Program-made: the position numbers and the translations under genes
From: Nitrospirota bacterium
Lineage (GTDB): Bacteria; Nitrospirota; Thermodesulfovibrionia; Thermodesulfovibrionales; Dissulfurispiraceae
Length of the DNA stretch: 64,000 nt
Direction: 5' to 3'
Assembly: GCA_016936655.1 (NCBI GenBank)
Contig: JAFGXL010000020.1
Coordinates: 50,952 to 114,951, forward strand
Part shown: positions 1-7,052 of the stretch, piece after piece
How the letters are laid out: each line of letters opens with the position of its first letter
Numbering within the stretch: position 1 is the stretch's first letter
The notes under the pieces: generated by a model
The model's input: the letters and a program-made list of their open reading frames with translations, nothing else
Told to the model about the DNA's origin: nothing
Database searches by the model: none

Positions 1-516
1 AAAGGCGAGGTTATTGATGTGATCGGACCTTTAGGAAACAGCTATCCAGAGCCTGGTTCTGATTTCGTTGCTGTAGCCGGCGGTGTCGGCGTAGCTTCTT
101 TGTACAATCTGATAGAAAAATATAGCTGCAGGGCTCACTTTTTTTACGGTGCAAAGACAAAAGACGAGCTTGTGCTTCTTGATAAAATCAGTTCTCTGGC
201 AAAAGAGCTTACGATAGTTACACAAGACTGTTCATGCGGTCTTGAGGGAGTTGTTACAGACGCTTGTGCTGATGCGATATGTATTCCAGACTCAGCGCTA
301 AACGGTCTGCCTGTCTACGCATGCGGTCCGAATCCAATGCTGAAGGCGCTGCATAGCAGACTTAGCGGCAAAGGCATCAAATGTTATGTATCTTTGGAAG
401 AACATATGGCCTGCGGAGTAGGAGCCTGTCTTGGATGTGTTGTAAAAGGTATAAATGAGTACAAACGAGTATGCAAAGAAGGTCCGGTCTTTTCAATGGA
501 TGAAATACAATGGTGA
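1..516 (+). CDS. pyrK: Dihydroorotate dehydrogenase electron-transfer subunit PyrK (5' truncated)
   Basis: The window opens inside this gene; frame 1 is open from base 1 to the stop at 514-516, so the N-terminal FAD-binding barrel is missing. The visible part has the NAD/FAD-reductase glycine motif AGGVGVASL and ends with the [2Fe-2S] region EEHMACGVGACLGC plus a later VCKEGPVF cysteine, the usual PyrK arrangement. PyrK passes electrons from NADH through FAD and the iron-sulfur cluster to the FMN of class 1B PyrD. It overlaps pyrD by 7 nt, which supports translational coupling and a heterotetrameric PyrKD enzyme in pyrimidine synthesis. The downstream class 1B pyrD makes the assignment firm. 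Confidence 0.93.
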   Translation, partial: KGEVIDVIGPLGNSYPEPGSDFVAVAGGVGVASLYNLIEKYSCRAHFFYGAKTKDELVLLDKISSLAKELTIVTQDCSCGLEGVVTDACADAICIPDSALNGLPVYACGPNPMLKALHSRLSGKGIKCYVSLEEHMACGVGACLGCVVKGINEYKRVCKEGPVFSMDEIQW

Positions 517-1421
517 ACCTTTCAGTAAAGATCGGCAGGCTTGAATTGCCGAACCCTGTAATGACTGCATCAGGCACATTCGGTTATGGTCAGGAATATT
601 CTGAATTCTTTGATATAGAAAGACTGGGCGCTATTGTGGTTAAGGGACTGTCTTATGTACCAAAACAGGGCAATCCGCCTCCGAGAATAGCTGAAACCCC
701 GGCAGGGATGCTTAATGCCATAGGGCTTCAGAATATAGGAGTAGATAGGTTTATTGCAGAAAAATTGCCTCACCTCAGAACTCTGGATCTTAAGGTTATA
801 GCCAACTTTTTCGGCGACAGCATAGTCGAGTATGTAAAAGCAGCAGAGGCTCTTACAGACTCAGGCGGAGTTCATGCCCTTGAGATGAATATATCATGTC
901 CTAACAAACAGGCAGGGTGGATTGTATTTGGCACAAATCCTGATGCCATGCGTGAAGTTGTTACAGCAGTCAGAAAAGCTACGGATCTGCCTTTAATTGT
1001 GAAACTTTCGCCAAATGTAACTGATATAGGGATGATGGCAAAGGTGGCCGAAGATTGTGGAGCTGATGCTGTATCACTCATCAATACCATTACAGGCATG
1101 TGTATAGATACAAAGACCAGAAGGTCAAAGATTGCGAATGTTACAGGTGGTCTTTCCGGACCTGCAATAAGACCGATAGCCGTAAGAATGGTCTGGGAGG
1201 TTAATAAATCTGTAATGATACCGATAATAGGTATGGGGGGGATAATGACAGCGCAGGATGCATTGGAGTTTATTATTGCCGGCGCATCAGCAGTATCTGT
1301 AGGCACTGCAAATTTTATTAACCCTGTAGCTGCAATAGAGATAATATCCGGGATAGAAAGTTATCTATTGGAGCATGGAATAGCGGATATTAATGAAATC
1401 ATCGGAAGCCTCAAAACATAA
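510..1421 (+). CDS. pyrD: Dihydroorotate dehydrogenase, class 1B catalytic subunit PyrD
   Basis: The 303-residue product is a complete FMN-dependent TIM barrel that oxidises dihydroorotate to orotate in the cytoplasm. It shows the N-terminal NPVMTASGTFGYG segment, the FMN-contacting VVKGLS lysine (K45) and NISCPN, whose cysteine at residue 130 is the catalytic base of class 1 enzymes. Glycine-rich phosphate-binding stretches (GMGGI) follow near residue 245. The ATG at 510 overlaps the pyrK stop; a GTG one codon later is also possible. The gene overlaps the next reading frame by 29 nt, so all three genes are probably one transcript. Confidence 0.95.
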   Translation: MVNLSVKIGRLELPNPVMTASGTFGYGQEYSEFFDIERLGAIVVKGLSYVPKQGNPPPRIAETPAGMLNAIGLQNIGVDRFIAEKLPHLRTLDLKVIANFFGDSIVEYVKAAEALTDSGGVHALEMNISCPNKQAGWIVFGTNPDAMREVVTAVRKATDLPLIVKLSPNVTDIGMMAKVAEDCGADAVSLINTITGMCIDTKTRRSKIANVTGGLSGPAIRPIAVRMVWEVNKSVMIPIIGMGGIMTAQDALEFIIAGASAVSVGTANFINPVAAIEIISGIESYLLEHGIADINEIIGSLKT

Positions 1422-2217
1422 GCAGTTTAAAAAGCCCTCCGGCATAGTTACACTCACAACCGATTTCGGATATTCAGACAGCTTCACAGCAGAGATTAAA
1501 GGCGCAATTCTAAAAATTACGCCTGAAGCAAATCTTGTAGATATAACCCACCTTATAGAGAAGCATTCCATAATACATGCAGCCATTATTATTGACGCTG
1601 TATCATCTGGCTTTCCTGCAGGAACAGTTCATCTCGTTGTTGTTGATCCTGGTGTTGGGTCTTTGAGGCGTCCTATAGTTATAAAGTCTGATGGAAGCTT
1701 TTTTGTAGGTCCAGATAATGGTGTATTCTCTAAACTACTCACAAAAGCTAACAAATTTGCTATTTACGAAATAACAAATGCTGAATATGTCAGTACATTC
1801 AGTAGCGCAACATTTTATGGCAGAGATGTTTTTGCTCCTGTTGCAGCACATCTGAGTGTAGGACTCGATATAAAAAAGCTCGGCCCTGAAATTAAAGATC
1901 CTGTGATTCTTGAGTTCAGCCGGCCTATTGAGGATTGTAATATGATTACAGGCGAGATTGAGTATATTGACGGTTTCGGCAATGCGATATCTAATATTAA
2001 ATGCAGTGGATGCGAGTTTTTTGATAAAGTTTCATCAATCTATATTGATGATATACCTGTCTATGCCAAGAGATGCTACGCTGAGGCAGAGGAGGGCAGC
2101 CTCTCATGCCTAGTGAACAGCTCTGGCTGTCTCGAATTTTTCGTCAACCAGTACAGCGCTGCAAAGATGTATGATCTGCAAATAGGTTCTGTTGTGAAGT
2201 TGATGAAGAATACCTGA
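1393..2217 (+). CDS. SAM hydroxide adenosyltransferase / SAM hydrolase (DUF62 family)
   Basis: This 274-residue protein belongs to the family of S-adenosylmethionine hydroxide adenosyltransferases, relatives of chlorinase and fluorinase that split SAM into adenosine and methionine. Visible family motifs are LTTDFGYSDSF near residue 20, VDITHLIEKHSI, VVDPGVGS and VGPDNGVFS, with a GYIDGFGNAISNI-like segment in the C-terminal barrel (read here as EYIDGFGNAISNI). The ATG at 1393 lies inside pyrD and has only a weak ribosome site; no later start codon precedes the conserved core. The physiological role of the family is unclear, and the pyrD linkage gives no firm hint. A terminator follows directly. 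Confidence 0.85.
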   Translation: MKSSEASKHKQFKKPSGIVTLTTDFGYSDSFTAEIKGAILKITPEANLVDITHLIEKHSIIHAAIIIDAVSSGFPAGTVHLVVVDPGVGSLRRPIVIKSDGSFFVGPDNGVFSKLLTKANKFAIYEITNAEYVSTFSSATFYGRDVFAPVAAHLSVGLDIKKLGPEIKDPVILEFSRPIEDCNMITGEIEYIDGFGNAISNIKCSGCEFFDKVSSIYIDDIPVYAKRCYAEAEEGSLSCLVNSSGCLEFFVNQYSAAKMYDLQIGSVVKLMKNT

Positions 2218-2237
2218 GATTTGCTCAGGCTTTTTTT
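2213..2237 (+). terminator. Rho-independent terminator after the pyr/SAM hydrolase operon
   Basis: CCTGAG (2213-2218) pairs with CTCAGG (2224-2229) around a 5-nt loop, followed by C and seven T (2231-2237). The stem overlaps the stop codon of the preceding gene. Confidence 0.8.
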
Positions 2238-2256
2238 GAGGTTAGTATCTAATTGA

Positions 2257-2286
2257 TTGACACTTAACCGCTTTTGCGCCTATAAT
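2257..2286 (+). promoter_or_regulatory. Consensus sigma70 promoter of the RNA helicase gene
   Basis: TTGACA at 2257-2262 and TATAAT at 2281-2286 are both perfect consensus hexamers, 18 bp apart. Transcription should begin near 2293, giving a leader of about 70 nt that contains a terminator hairpin before the helicase start. Confidence 0.85.
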
Positions 2287-2304
2287 ATTGCATGTTTTAG
2301 GATG

Positions 2305-2343
2305 ATCTCTCAGATAACCTATTATATCTGAGAGATTTTTTTT
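2305..2343 (+). terminator. Leader terminator/attenuator hairpin upstream of the RNA helicase gene
   Basis: A perfect 12-bp inverted repeat, ATCTCTCAGATA (2305-2316) and TATCTGAGAGAT (2325-2336), with an 8-nt loop is followed by seven further T to 2343. It sits between the promoter and the helicase ribosome site at 2349. As it lies downstream of the promoter rather than after a gene, it should stop or delay most helicase transcripts unless relieved. Only 4 of 12 pairs are G-C, so stability may be temperature sensitive (inference). Confidence 0.75.
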
Positions 2344-2348
2344 GATAT

Positions 2349-2353
2349 GGAGG
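2349..2353 (+). promoter_or_regulatory. Ribosome binding site that fixes the helicase start at 2362
   Basis: GGAGG lies 8 nt before the ATG at 2362. The upstream in-frame ATG at 2347 overlaps this site and abuts the terminator T-run, so it is unlikely to be used. Confidence 0.75.
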
Positions 2354-2361
2354 ACAAAAAA

Positions 2362-3918
2362 ATGAAGTTTGAAGATTTTAATTTAAGCAAAGAGACGATG
2401 AAGTCGATATCAGAAATCGGCTTTGAAGAGCCAACCCCGATACAGGCAACAACTATTCCGCTGATACTTTCAGGAGAAGATGTTATAGGACAGGCACAGA
2501 CCGGCACCGGCAAGACAGCCGCATTCGGCATACCTATTGTCGAACAGATGGCTCCAAAAAGCAGAGCTCCTTACGCAATTATCCTTGAGCCTACCAGAGA
2601 GCTGGCTGTGCAGGTAGCTCAGGAACTGCACAAGATCGGCAAGCATAAAGGCATTAATGTATTGCCTGTTTATGGAGGCAAATCTATTGATACGCAGATC
2701 AAGGCACTTAAAAGAGGAGTGAATGTTGTAGTAGGAACACCGGGCAGGGTTATTGATCACATAAACAGAAAGACGCTTTCTCTTTCAGACATCCGTACTC
2801 TTATTCTTGATGAGGCTGATGAGATGCTTAATATGGGTTTTATCGAGGATATCGAGACCATACTCAAAGAGACTCCTTCAGAGAGACAGACACTGCTTTT
2901 TTCCGCTACCATGCCGCCAGAGATTCTGAATATAGGCAAAAGGTATATGAAGAATCCAAAGAAGGTTAATGTAAACACCAGCAATCTGGTTGTCACAAAG
3001 ATCAAACAGGTATTTTACGAGGTGAGGGGCGAGCAGAAGATTGATGCTCTGTCAAGGCTTATTGATGTAGAAGACCCGGGTCTGGCTATAGTATTCTGCC
3101 ACACAAAGCGTGAAGTGGATGATGTGGCTATGAAGCTTGAAGAGATGGGCTACAGCGCCAGTTCTTTGCATGGCGACCACTCACAGGCAAGACGCGATGA
3201 AGTTATGGCGAAGTTTAAAAAGGGAACGCTAGATATACTTGTGGCTACTGATGTAGCAGCAAGAGGGCTGGACATACAGAATGTCACACATGTTTTTAAC
3301 TTTAGCATACCCCAGAATCCTGAGAGCTATGTTCACAGAATAGGCAGGACTGGACGTGCGGGTAAATCTGGAATGGCTATAACGCTTGTTTCCCCCAGAG
3401 AGTACAGATTGCTAAGGATGATAGAGAAGACAGCAAAAACTTCTATCGACAGAAAAAAGCTGCCGTCTGGGAAGGATGTCCTGCAGGCCAGACAAAAGAA
3501 TATCGTAAAATCACTGGCGGAGATAGTTGCAGAAGGCAGGCATAATTCTTATATGGATATGGTGCGAGAGCTTTCTGAGACACAAAGTTTCAGCGACATT
3601 GCAGCAGCTGCTCTATATGCTGCATACGGAGAGATAAAGGAGCCTGCTTTAGAGACAACTTCAGAAGGGCGGAGCGGCGTGGTTCGTCTCTTTATGACTA
3701 TTGGCAGAAAAGACAATATTAAAGTTGCGGATATCGTTAAGTCTATTACAGCAGAGTCTGGTGTTCCGCACTATTCTATAGGCAATATTGCTGTACTCGA
3801 TAAATACTCATTTGTAGAAGTGCCTGCGGATGCTGCTGACAAGGTTATTCGTTCGCTGGATGATATGGTGATGAAAGGCAGAAGAGTAAGAGTACAGCAG
3901 GCAAAGGACAGAAGATAG
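2362..3918 (+). CDS. deaD: DEAD-box ATP-dependent RNA helicase, CsdA/DeaD type
   Basis: The 518-residue protein has the full DEAD-box set: Q motif PTPIQ, Walker A AQTGTGKT, DEAD, SAT and HRIGRTGRAG, followed by a C-terminal DbpA/CsdA-like RNA-binding fold (about residues 435-515, with YSIGNIAVLDKYSFVEV). Such helicases remodel structured RNA in ribosome assembly, mRNA decay and cold adaptation. The start at 2362 is chosen because GGAGG lies 8 nt upstream; an ATG at 2347 would add five residues but hides that site. The gene has its own perfect promoter and a leader terminator hairpin, which suggests attenuation or autoregulation. No cold-shock gene is adjacent. Confidence 0.93.
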   Translation: MKFEDFNLSKETMKSISEIGFEEPTPIQATTIPLILSGEDVIGQAQTGTGKTAAFGIPIVEQMAPKSRAPYAIILEPTRELAVQVAQELHKIGKHKGINVLPVYGGKSIDTQIKALKRGVNVVVGTPGRVIDHINRKTLSLSDIRTLILDEADEMLNMGFIEDIETILKETPSERQTLLFSATMPPEILNIGKRYMKNPKKVNVNTSNLVVTKIKQVFYEVRGEQKIDALSRLIDVEDPGLAIVFCHTKREVDDVAMKLEEMGYSASSLHGDHSQARRDEVMAKFKKGTLDILVATDVAARGLDIQNVTHVFNFSIPQNPESYVHRIGRTGRAGKSGMAITLVSPREYRLLRMIEKTAKTSIDRKKLPSGKDVLQARQKNIVKSLAEIVAEGRHNSYMDMVRELSETQSFSDIAAAALYAAYGEIKEPALETTSEGRSGVVRLFMTIGRKDNIKVADIVKSITAESGVPHYSIGNIAVLDKYSFVEVPADAADKVIRSLDDMVMKGRRVRVQQAKDRR

Positions 3919-3923
3919 GCTGT

Positions 3924-3952
3924 TTGACAAGAACTGCTGTATAATTTATATT
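3924..3952 (+). promoter_or_regulatory. Promoter of the thiamin operon
   Basis: TTGACA (3924-3929), a 17-bp spacer and TATATT (3947-3952) begin 6 nt after the helicase stop. The predicted start near 3959 coincides with the 5' strand of riboswitch helix P1. A TATAAT at 3940-3945 is only 10 bp from the -35 and is less likely. Confidence 0.7.
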
Positions 3953-3955
3953 TAA

Positions 3956-4050
3956 GCATCCCTGGGGGAGGTTTTTAACCTGAGAGTCGGTTGCAAGCAA
4001 CAGACACCCCTTGAACCTGATCCAGGTAATTCTGGCGTAGGGAATGGGCA
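3956..4050 (+). ncRNA. TPP riboswitch (THI box) aptamer
   Basis: The stretch contains the diagnostic THI-box elements in order: CTGAGA (3980-3985), CCTGATC (4016-4022) and GCGTAGGGAA (4035-4044). Outer segments around ATCCC and GGGAATG can close helix P1. The aptamer binds thiamin pyrophosphate and sits directly before thiS, thiG, thiE and thiC, all thiamin biosynthesis genes. A terminator follows within 20 nt, so control is most likely by premature termination when TPP is abundant. Confidence 0.95.
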
Positions 4051-4068
4051 ATGAATCCGGATATTTAT

Positions 4069-4108
4069 ATCCTCTATTCCGCTCAGGGATAGGGGATTTT
4101 TGTTTTTT
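4069..4108 (+). terminator. TPP-riboswitch expression-platform terminator
   Basis: ATCCTCTATTCC (4069-4080) pairs with GGGATAGGGGAT (4086-4097) over 12 positions, allowing G-T pairs, with a 5-nt loop and a T-rich tail to 4108. The thiS ribosome site starts immediately after, which indicates transcription-termination control rather than occlusion of the ribosome site. Confidence 0.85.
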
Positions 4109-4120
4109 GGAGGACTCTCA

Positions 4121-4318
4121 ATGAAGATAAGGCTTAATGGTGAGGATTATGAAACAGAAGCGGAAACTCTGAAACAGCTTATTCAGGAGCTGCAGATAAC
4201 CACTGACCGTGTTGCTGTTGAACTTAATCTCACAATTATTAGAAAGGCAGACCATGACGCAACAACCATAAAAGAGAATGACGCTGTAGAAATTATACAA
4301 TTTGTTGGCGGCGGATAA
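4121..4318 (+). CDS. thiS: Sulfur carrier protein ThiS
   Basis: This 65-residue ubiquitin-fold protein ends in the diagnostic VGGG, whose terminal Gly-Gly is adenylated and thiocarboxylated to deliver sulfur for the thiazole ring. The N-terminus MKIRLNGEDYE is typical of ThiS. GGAGGA at 4109-4114 sits 6 nt before the ATG at 4121; a TTG at 4100 lies inside the riboswitch terminator and is rejected. It is the first gene of the TPP-controlled operon and directly precedes its partner thiG. The adenylating enzyme ThiF is not visible nearby. Confidence 0.94.
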   Translation: MKIRLNGEDYETEAETLKQLIQELQITTDRVAVELNLTIIRKADHDATTIKENDAVEIIQFVGGG

Positions 4319-4338
4319 GACGCTAAATGGAGGATCTA

Positions 4339-5109
4339 ATGCAGGACAATCTTGTTATCAAAGGCATCGAGTTTAGATCAAGGCTCTGGGTAGGCACAGG
4401 CAAGTATAAGGATTTTGAAGAGACCGCCCGTGCTGTAGAAGCATCAGGCGCTGATGTAGTTACAGTTGCTGTAAGAAGAGTGAATATTACAGACAGAAAA
4501 TCAGAGAACCTTCTCGATTTCATCGATCCCAAAAAATATAAGATACTTCCAAATACAGCCGGCTGCTTTAATGTTGAGGATGCTCTGAGGTACAGCCGTC
4601 TCGCCAGAGAGGCTGGAGTATCTGATATGGTAAAGCTGGAGGTTATAGGCGATGAAAGGACACTCTTTCCTGATGTCATAGGAACACTCAAGGCCACAGA
4701 GATACTTGCAAAAGAGGGCTTTATGGTCTTTCCTTATACAAATGATGATCCAATAATGGCAAAGAGGCTTGTGGATGCTGGCGCTGTTGCAGTAATGCCT
4801 CTTGCAGCTCCTATAGGTTCTGGTCTTGGCATCAGAAATCCGTACAACCTGAAGATAATACTTGAATCTGCAACTGTGCCTGTTATAGTCGATGCAGGTG
4901 TGGGAACTGCTTCTGATGTTGCTGTAGCTATGGAGCTAGGTAGCGATGCTGTGCTTCTTAATACAGCGATAGCTGGAGCTAAAGATCCGATAATGATGGC
5001 TTCAGCCATGAATCATGCTGTTTTAGCTGGCAGGCTTGCATACAAGGCCGGCAGAATCGGAAGAAAGCTCTATGCAACAGCCAGCAGCCCTATAGAGGGA
5101 ATGCTCTAA
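4339..5109 (+). CDS. thiG: Thiazole synthase ThiG
   Basis: The 256-residue TIM barrel condenses deoxyxylulose phosphate, the ThiS thiocarboxylate and dehydroglycine to make the thiazole phosphate. K99 in MVKLEV matches the Schiff-base lysine, and the phosphate-binding regions APIGSGLG and [10 protein letters not shown] are clear. I place the start at the ATG at 4339 because GGAGGA (4329-4334) lies just upstream; the ATG at 4327 overlaps that site. Neither ThiH nor ThiO, which would supply dehydroglycine, is encoded in the window. Confidence 0.94.
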   Translation: MQDNLVIKGIEFRSRLWVGTGKYKDFEETARAVEASGADVVTVAVRRVNITDRKSENLLDFIDPKKYKILPNTAGCFNVEDALRYSRLAREAGVSDMVKLEVIGDERTLFPDVIGTLKATEILAKEGFMVFPYTNDDPIMAKRLVDAGAVAVMPLAAPIGSGLGIRNPYNLKIILESATVPVIVDAGVGTASDVAVAMELGSDAVLLNTAIAGAKDPIMMASAMNHAVLAGRLAYKAGRIGRKLYATASSPIEGML

Positions 5110-5116
5110 TAGATTT

Positions 5117-5764
5117 ATGAGACTTAGGCCTCAATTCAGGTTTTATCAGGTCACTGACAGCAAACTGTTCAGCAGTATAGATCGCATGCTGGATGTTATA
5201 GCTATGCAGCTTGATGCAGGGCTAAGGGCTGTCCAGATGAGGGAAAAGGGGCTTGCTGATCTGGATGTATTCAATCTTGCGGTAACACTAAGATCTATGA
5301 CTAGCAATTATAACGCAAAGCTTTTTATCAACGAGCGCGTTGATATAGCTTTATGCTGCGAAGCAGATGGTGTGCATCTTGGCTTTACCGGAATACCTAT
5401 AGCCGCGGCGCGCAGAATATGTGGGAAGAGGCTTATGATCTTTGCATCAACTCACAGCATGGAACAGGCAAAATCAGCAGAAGCTGAGGGTGCGGATTTA
5501 ATAACATTTGGACCTGTTTTCGCTACTCCTTCAAAGATGTGTTATGGTGATCCTGTGGGTCTGAAAGCGCTGGCAGATGTCGTAAAGAGCGTAAATCTTC
5601 CTGTCTATGCCCTTGGAGGGATTGATGCAGATAATCTTGATCAGGTGCGAAGCGCAGGGGCATACGGTACAGCTGTTATAAGGGCAGGGCTTCAGAGTAG
5701 AGATATAAAAGGTATGATCAGAAAATTCGAAAATGTACCAGGAGATGCTGATGACAAGAATTGA
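5117..5764 (+). CDS. thiE: Thiamin-phosphate synthase ThiE
   Basis: The 215-residue protein joins the pyrimidine pyrophosphate and thiazole phosphate to give thiamin phosphate. Family motifs are the N-terminal YQVTDS, QMREKGL (about residue 40), LFINERVDIAL, DGVHLG, FGPVFATPSK and the phosphate loop ALGGI. It starts 7 nt after thiG and overlaps thiC by 14 nt, so it is within the riboswitch-controlled operon. The HMP-phosphate kinase ThiD is not visible as a separate gene or as a fusion here. Confidence 0.92.
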   Translation: MRLRPQFRFYQVTDSKLFSSIDRMLDVIAMQLDAGLRAVQMREKGLADLDVFNLAVTLRSMTSNYNAKLFINERVDIALCCEADGVHLGFTGIPIAAARRICGKRLMIFASTHSMEQAKSAEAEGADLITFGPVFATPSKMCYGDPVGLKALADVVKSVNLPVYALGGIDADNLDQVRSAGAYGTAVIRAGLQSRDIKGMIRKFENVPGDADDKN

Positions 5765-7037
5765 AGAAGCAAAAAAGGGAAACATAACAGAAGAGATGCG
5801 CAGAGTTGCTGCCGCTGAGTCTATTGATCCATCTGCCCTTGCAGCTGATATAGCTGAGGGCAGAACAGTAATATCCAGAAATATACTTCATAAAATTGAG
5901 CCTCTTGGCATAGGTAGAGGTCTGCGTACAAAAGTAAACGCAAATATAGGGACGTCAAAAGACAGGGTCTCATATGATGAGGAACTGCAGAAGCTGGACA
6001 TAATAACAAAATATGGAGCAGATGCTGTTATGGACCTCTCTACCGGCGGAGCGATACGTGAGCTAAGAAATAAGATGATGAGTAAGTCAAAAATATCTGT
6101 AGGAACAGTGCCAATATATGAAGCTGCTGTCAAAGCTGCAGAAGAGCATGGAAGGCTTGCAAAGATGAGCGCTGATGATCTGTTTGATGTTATAGAACAG
6201 CATGCAAAGGACGGCGTGGATTTTGTGACAGTTCATTGCGGTATAACAATAAAAACAATTGAAAGGCTTAAAAATGACCAGCGCATACTCGATGTTGTCA
6301 GCAGGGGAGGCGCTTTTCTTGTAGAGTGGATTATATACAATAATATGGAAAACCCACTTCTTGAACAATACGACAGACTGCTTGATATCTGCAAAAAATA
6401 TGATATGACCCTAAGTCTAGGAGACGGTTTTAGACCTGGATGTCTTGCTGATTCTACAGACAGGAGCCAGATAGAAGAGCTGTTAACACTCGGAGAACTC
6501 AGGGATGCCGCACTTGCGCATGGAGTGCAGGCGATTATCGAAGGACCAGGTCATGTGCCGCTTAACCAGGTTGAGCTGAATATAAAACTCCAGAAGGAGA
6601 TTTGCAAAGGAGCGCCATTTTACGTGCTTGGTCCTTTGGTGACAGACTTGGCTATGGGATATGATCATATATCATCAGCTATTGGCGGAGCGATAGCAGG
6701 TGCAGCAGGAGCAGACTTCCTCTGCTATGTAACACCTGCTGAACATATAAGGCTTCCGGACTTAGAAGATGTTAAAGAGGGTGTTATAGCATCAAGAATA
6801 GCAGCTCATGCTGCTGACATAGCCAAGGGGGTTCCTGGCGCCATACAGAAAGATATCAGGATGGCAGAATGCAGGCGCGATCTGGACTGGGAAGGCCAGA
6901 TTAATCTCAGTTTTAATCCGGACAAGGTCAGAGAGTGGAGAGGACAGACACCGCCCGCACTATCTGAGGTATGCAGCATGTGCGGTGAATTCTGTGCAAT
7001 AAAGACTGTAAGAAGGGCATTTGGGAAAGAGGAGTGA
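5751..7037 (+). CDS. thiC: Phosphomethylpyrimidine synthase ThiC (radical SAM)
   Basis: The 428-residue enzyme converts aminoimidazole ribotide to hydroxymethylpyrimidine phosphate. It carries the C-terminal cluster-binding sequence CSMCGEFCAIK, a CX2CX3C reading that is one residue tighter than the E. coli CX2CX4C. The length matches the shorter ThiC forms that lack the N-terminal extension. The ATG at 5751 is preceded by AGGAG (5740-5744) at 6 nt; the ATGs at 5733 and 5745 fit that site less well. It is the last gene of the thi operon and overlaps thiE. Confidence 0.95.
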   Translation: MTRIEEAKKGNITEEMRRVAAAESIDPSALAADIAEGRTVISRNILHKIEPLGIGRGLRTKVNANIGTSKDRVSYDEELQKLDIITKYGADAVMDLSTGGAIRELRNKMMSKSKISVGTVPIYEAAVKAAEEHGRLAKMSADDLFDVIEQHAKDGVDFVTVHCGITIKTIERLKNDQRILDVVSRGGAFLVEWIIYNNMENPLLEQYDRLLDICKKYDMTLSLGDGFRPGCLADSTDRSQIEELLTLGELRDAALAHGVQAIIEGPGHVPLNQVELNIKLQKEICKGAPFYVLGPLVTDLAMGYDHISSAIGGAIAGAAGADFLCYVTPAEHIRLPDLEDVKEGVIASRIAAHAADIAKGVPGAIQKDIRMAECRRDLDWEGQINLSFNPDKVREWRGQTPPALSEVCSMCGEFCAIKTVRRAFGKEE

Positions 7038-7039
7038 TG

Positions 7040-7045
7040 TATAAT
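7040..7045 (+). promoter_or_regulatory. Possible -10 box for a leaderless nrdJ transcript
   Basis: TATAAT ends 7 nt before the nrdJ ATG at 7053, and no Shine-Dalgarno lies at a workable distance from that ATG. No good -35 is visible, so this is tentative. Confidence 0.35.
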
Positions 7046-7052
7046 ATGACTG

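Noticed and set aside
3924..3945. TTGACA and TATAAT pair 10 bp apart before the thi operon
   Set aside because: The spacer is too short; TATATT at 3947-3952 gives 17 bp.
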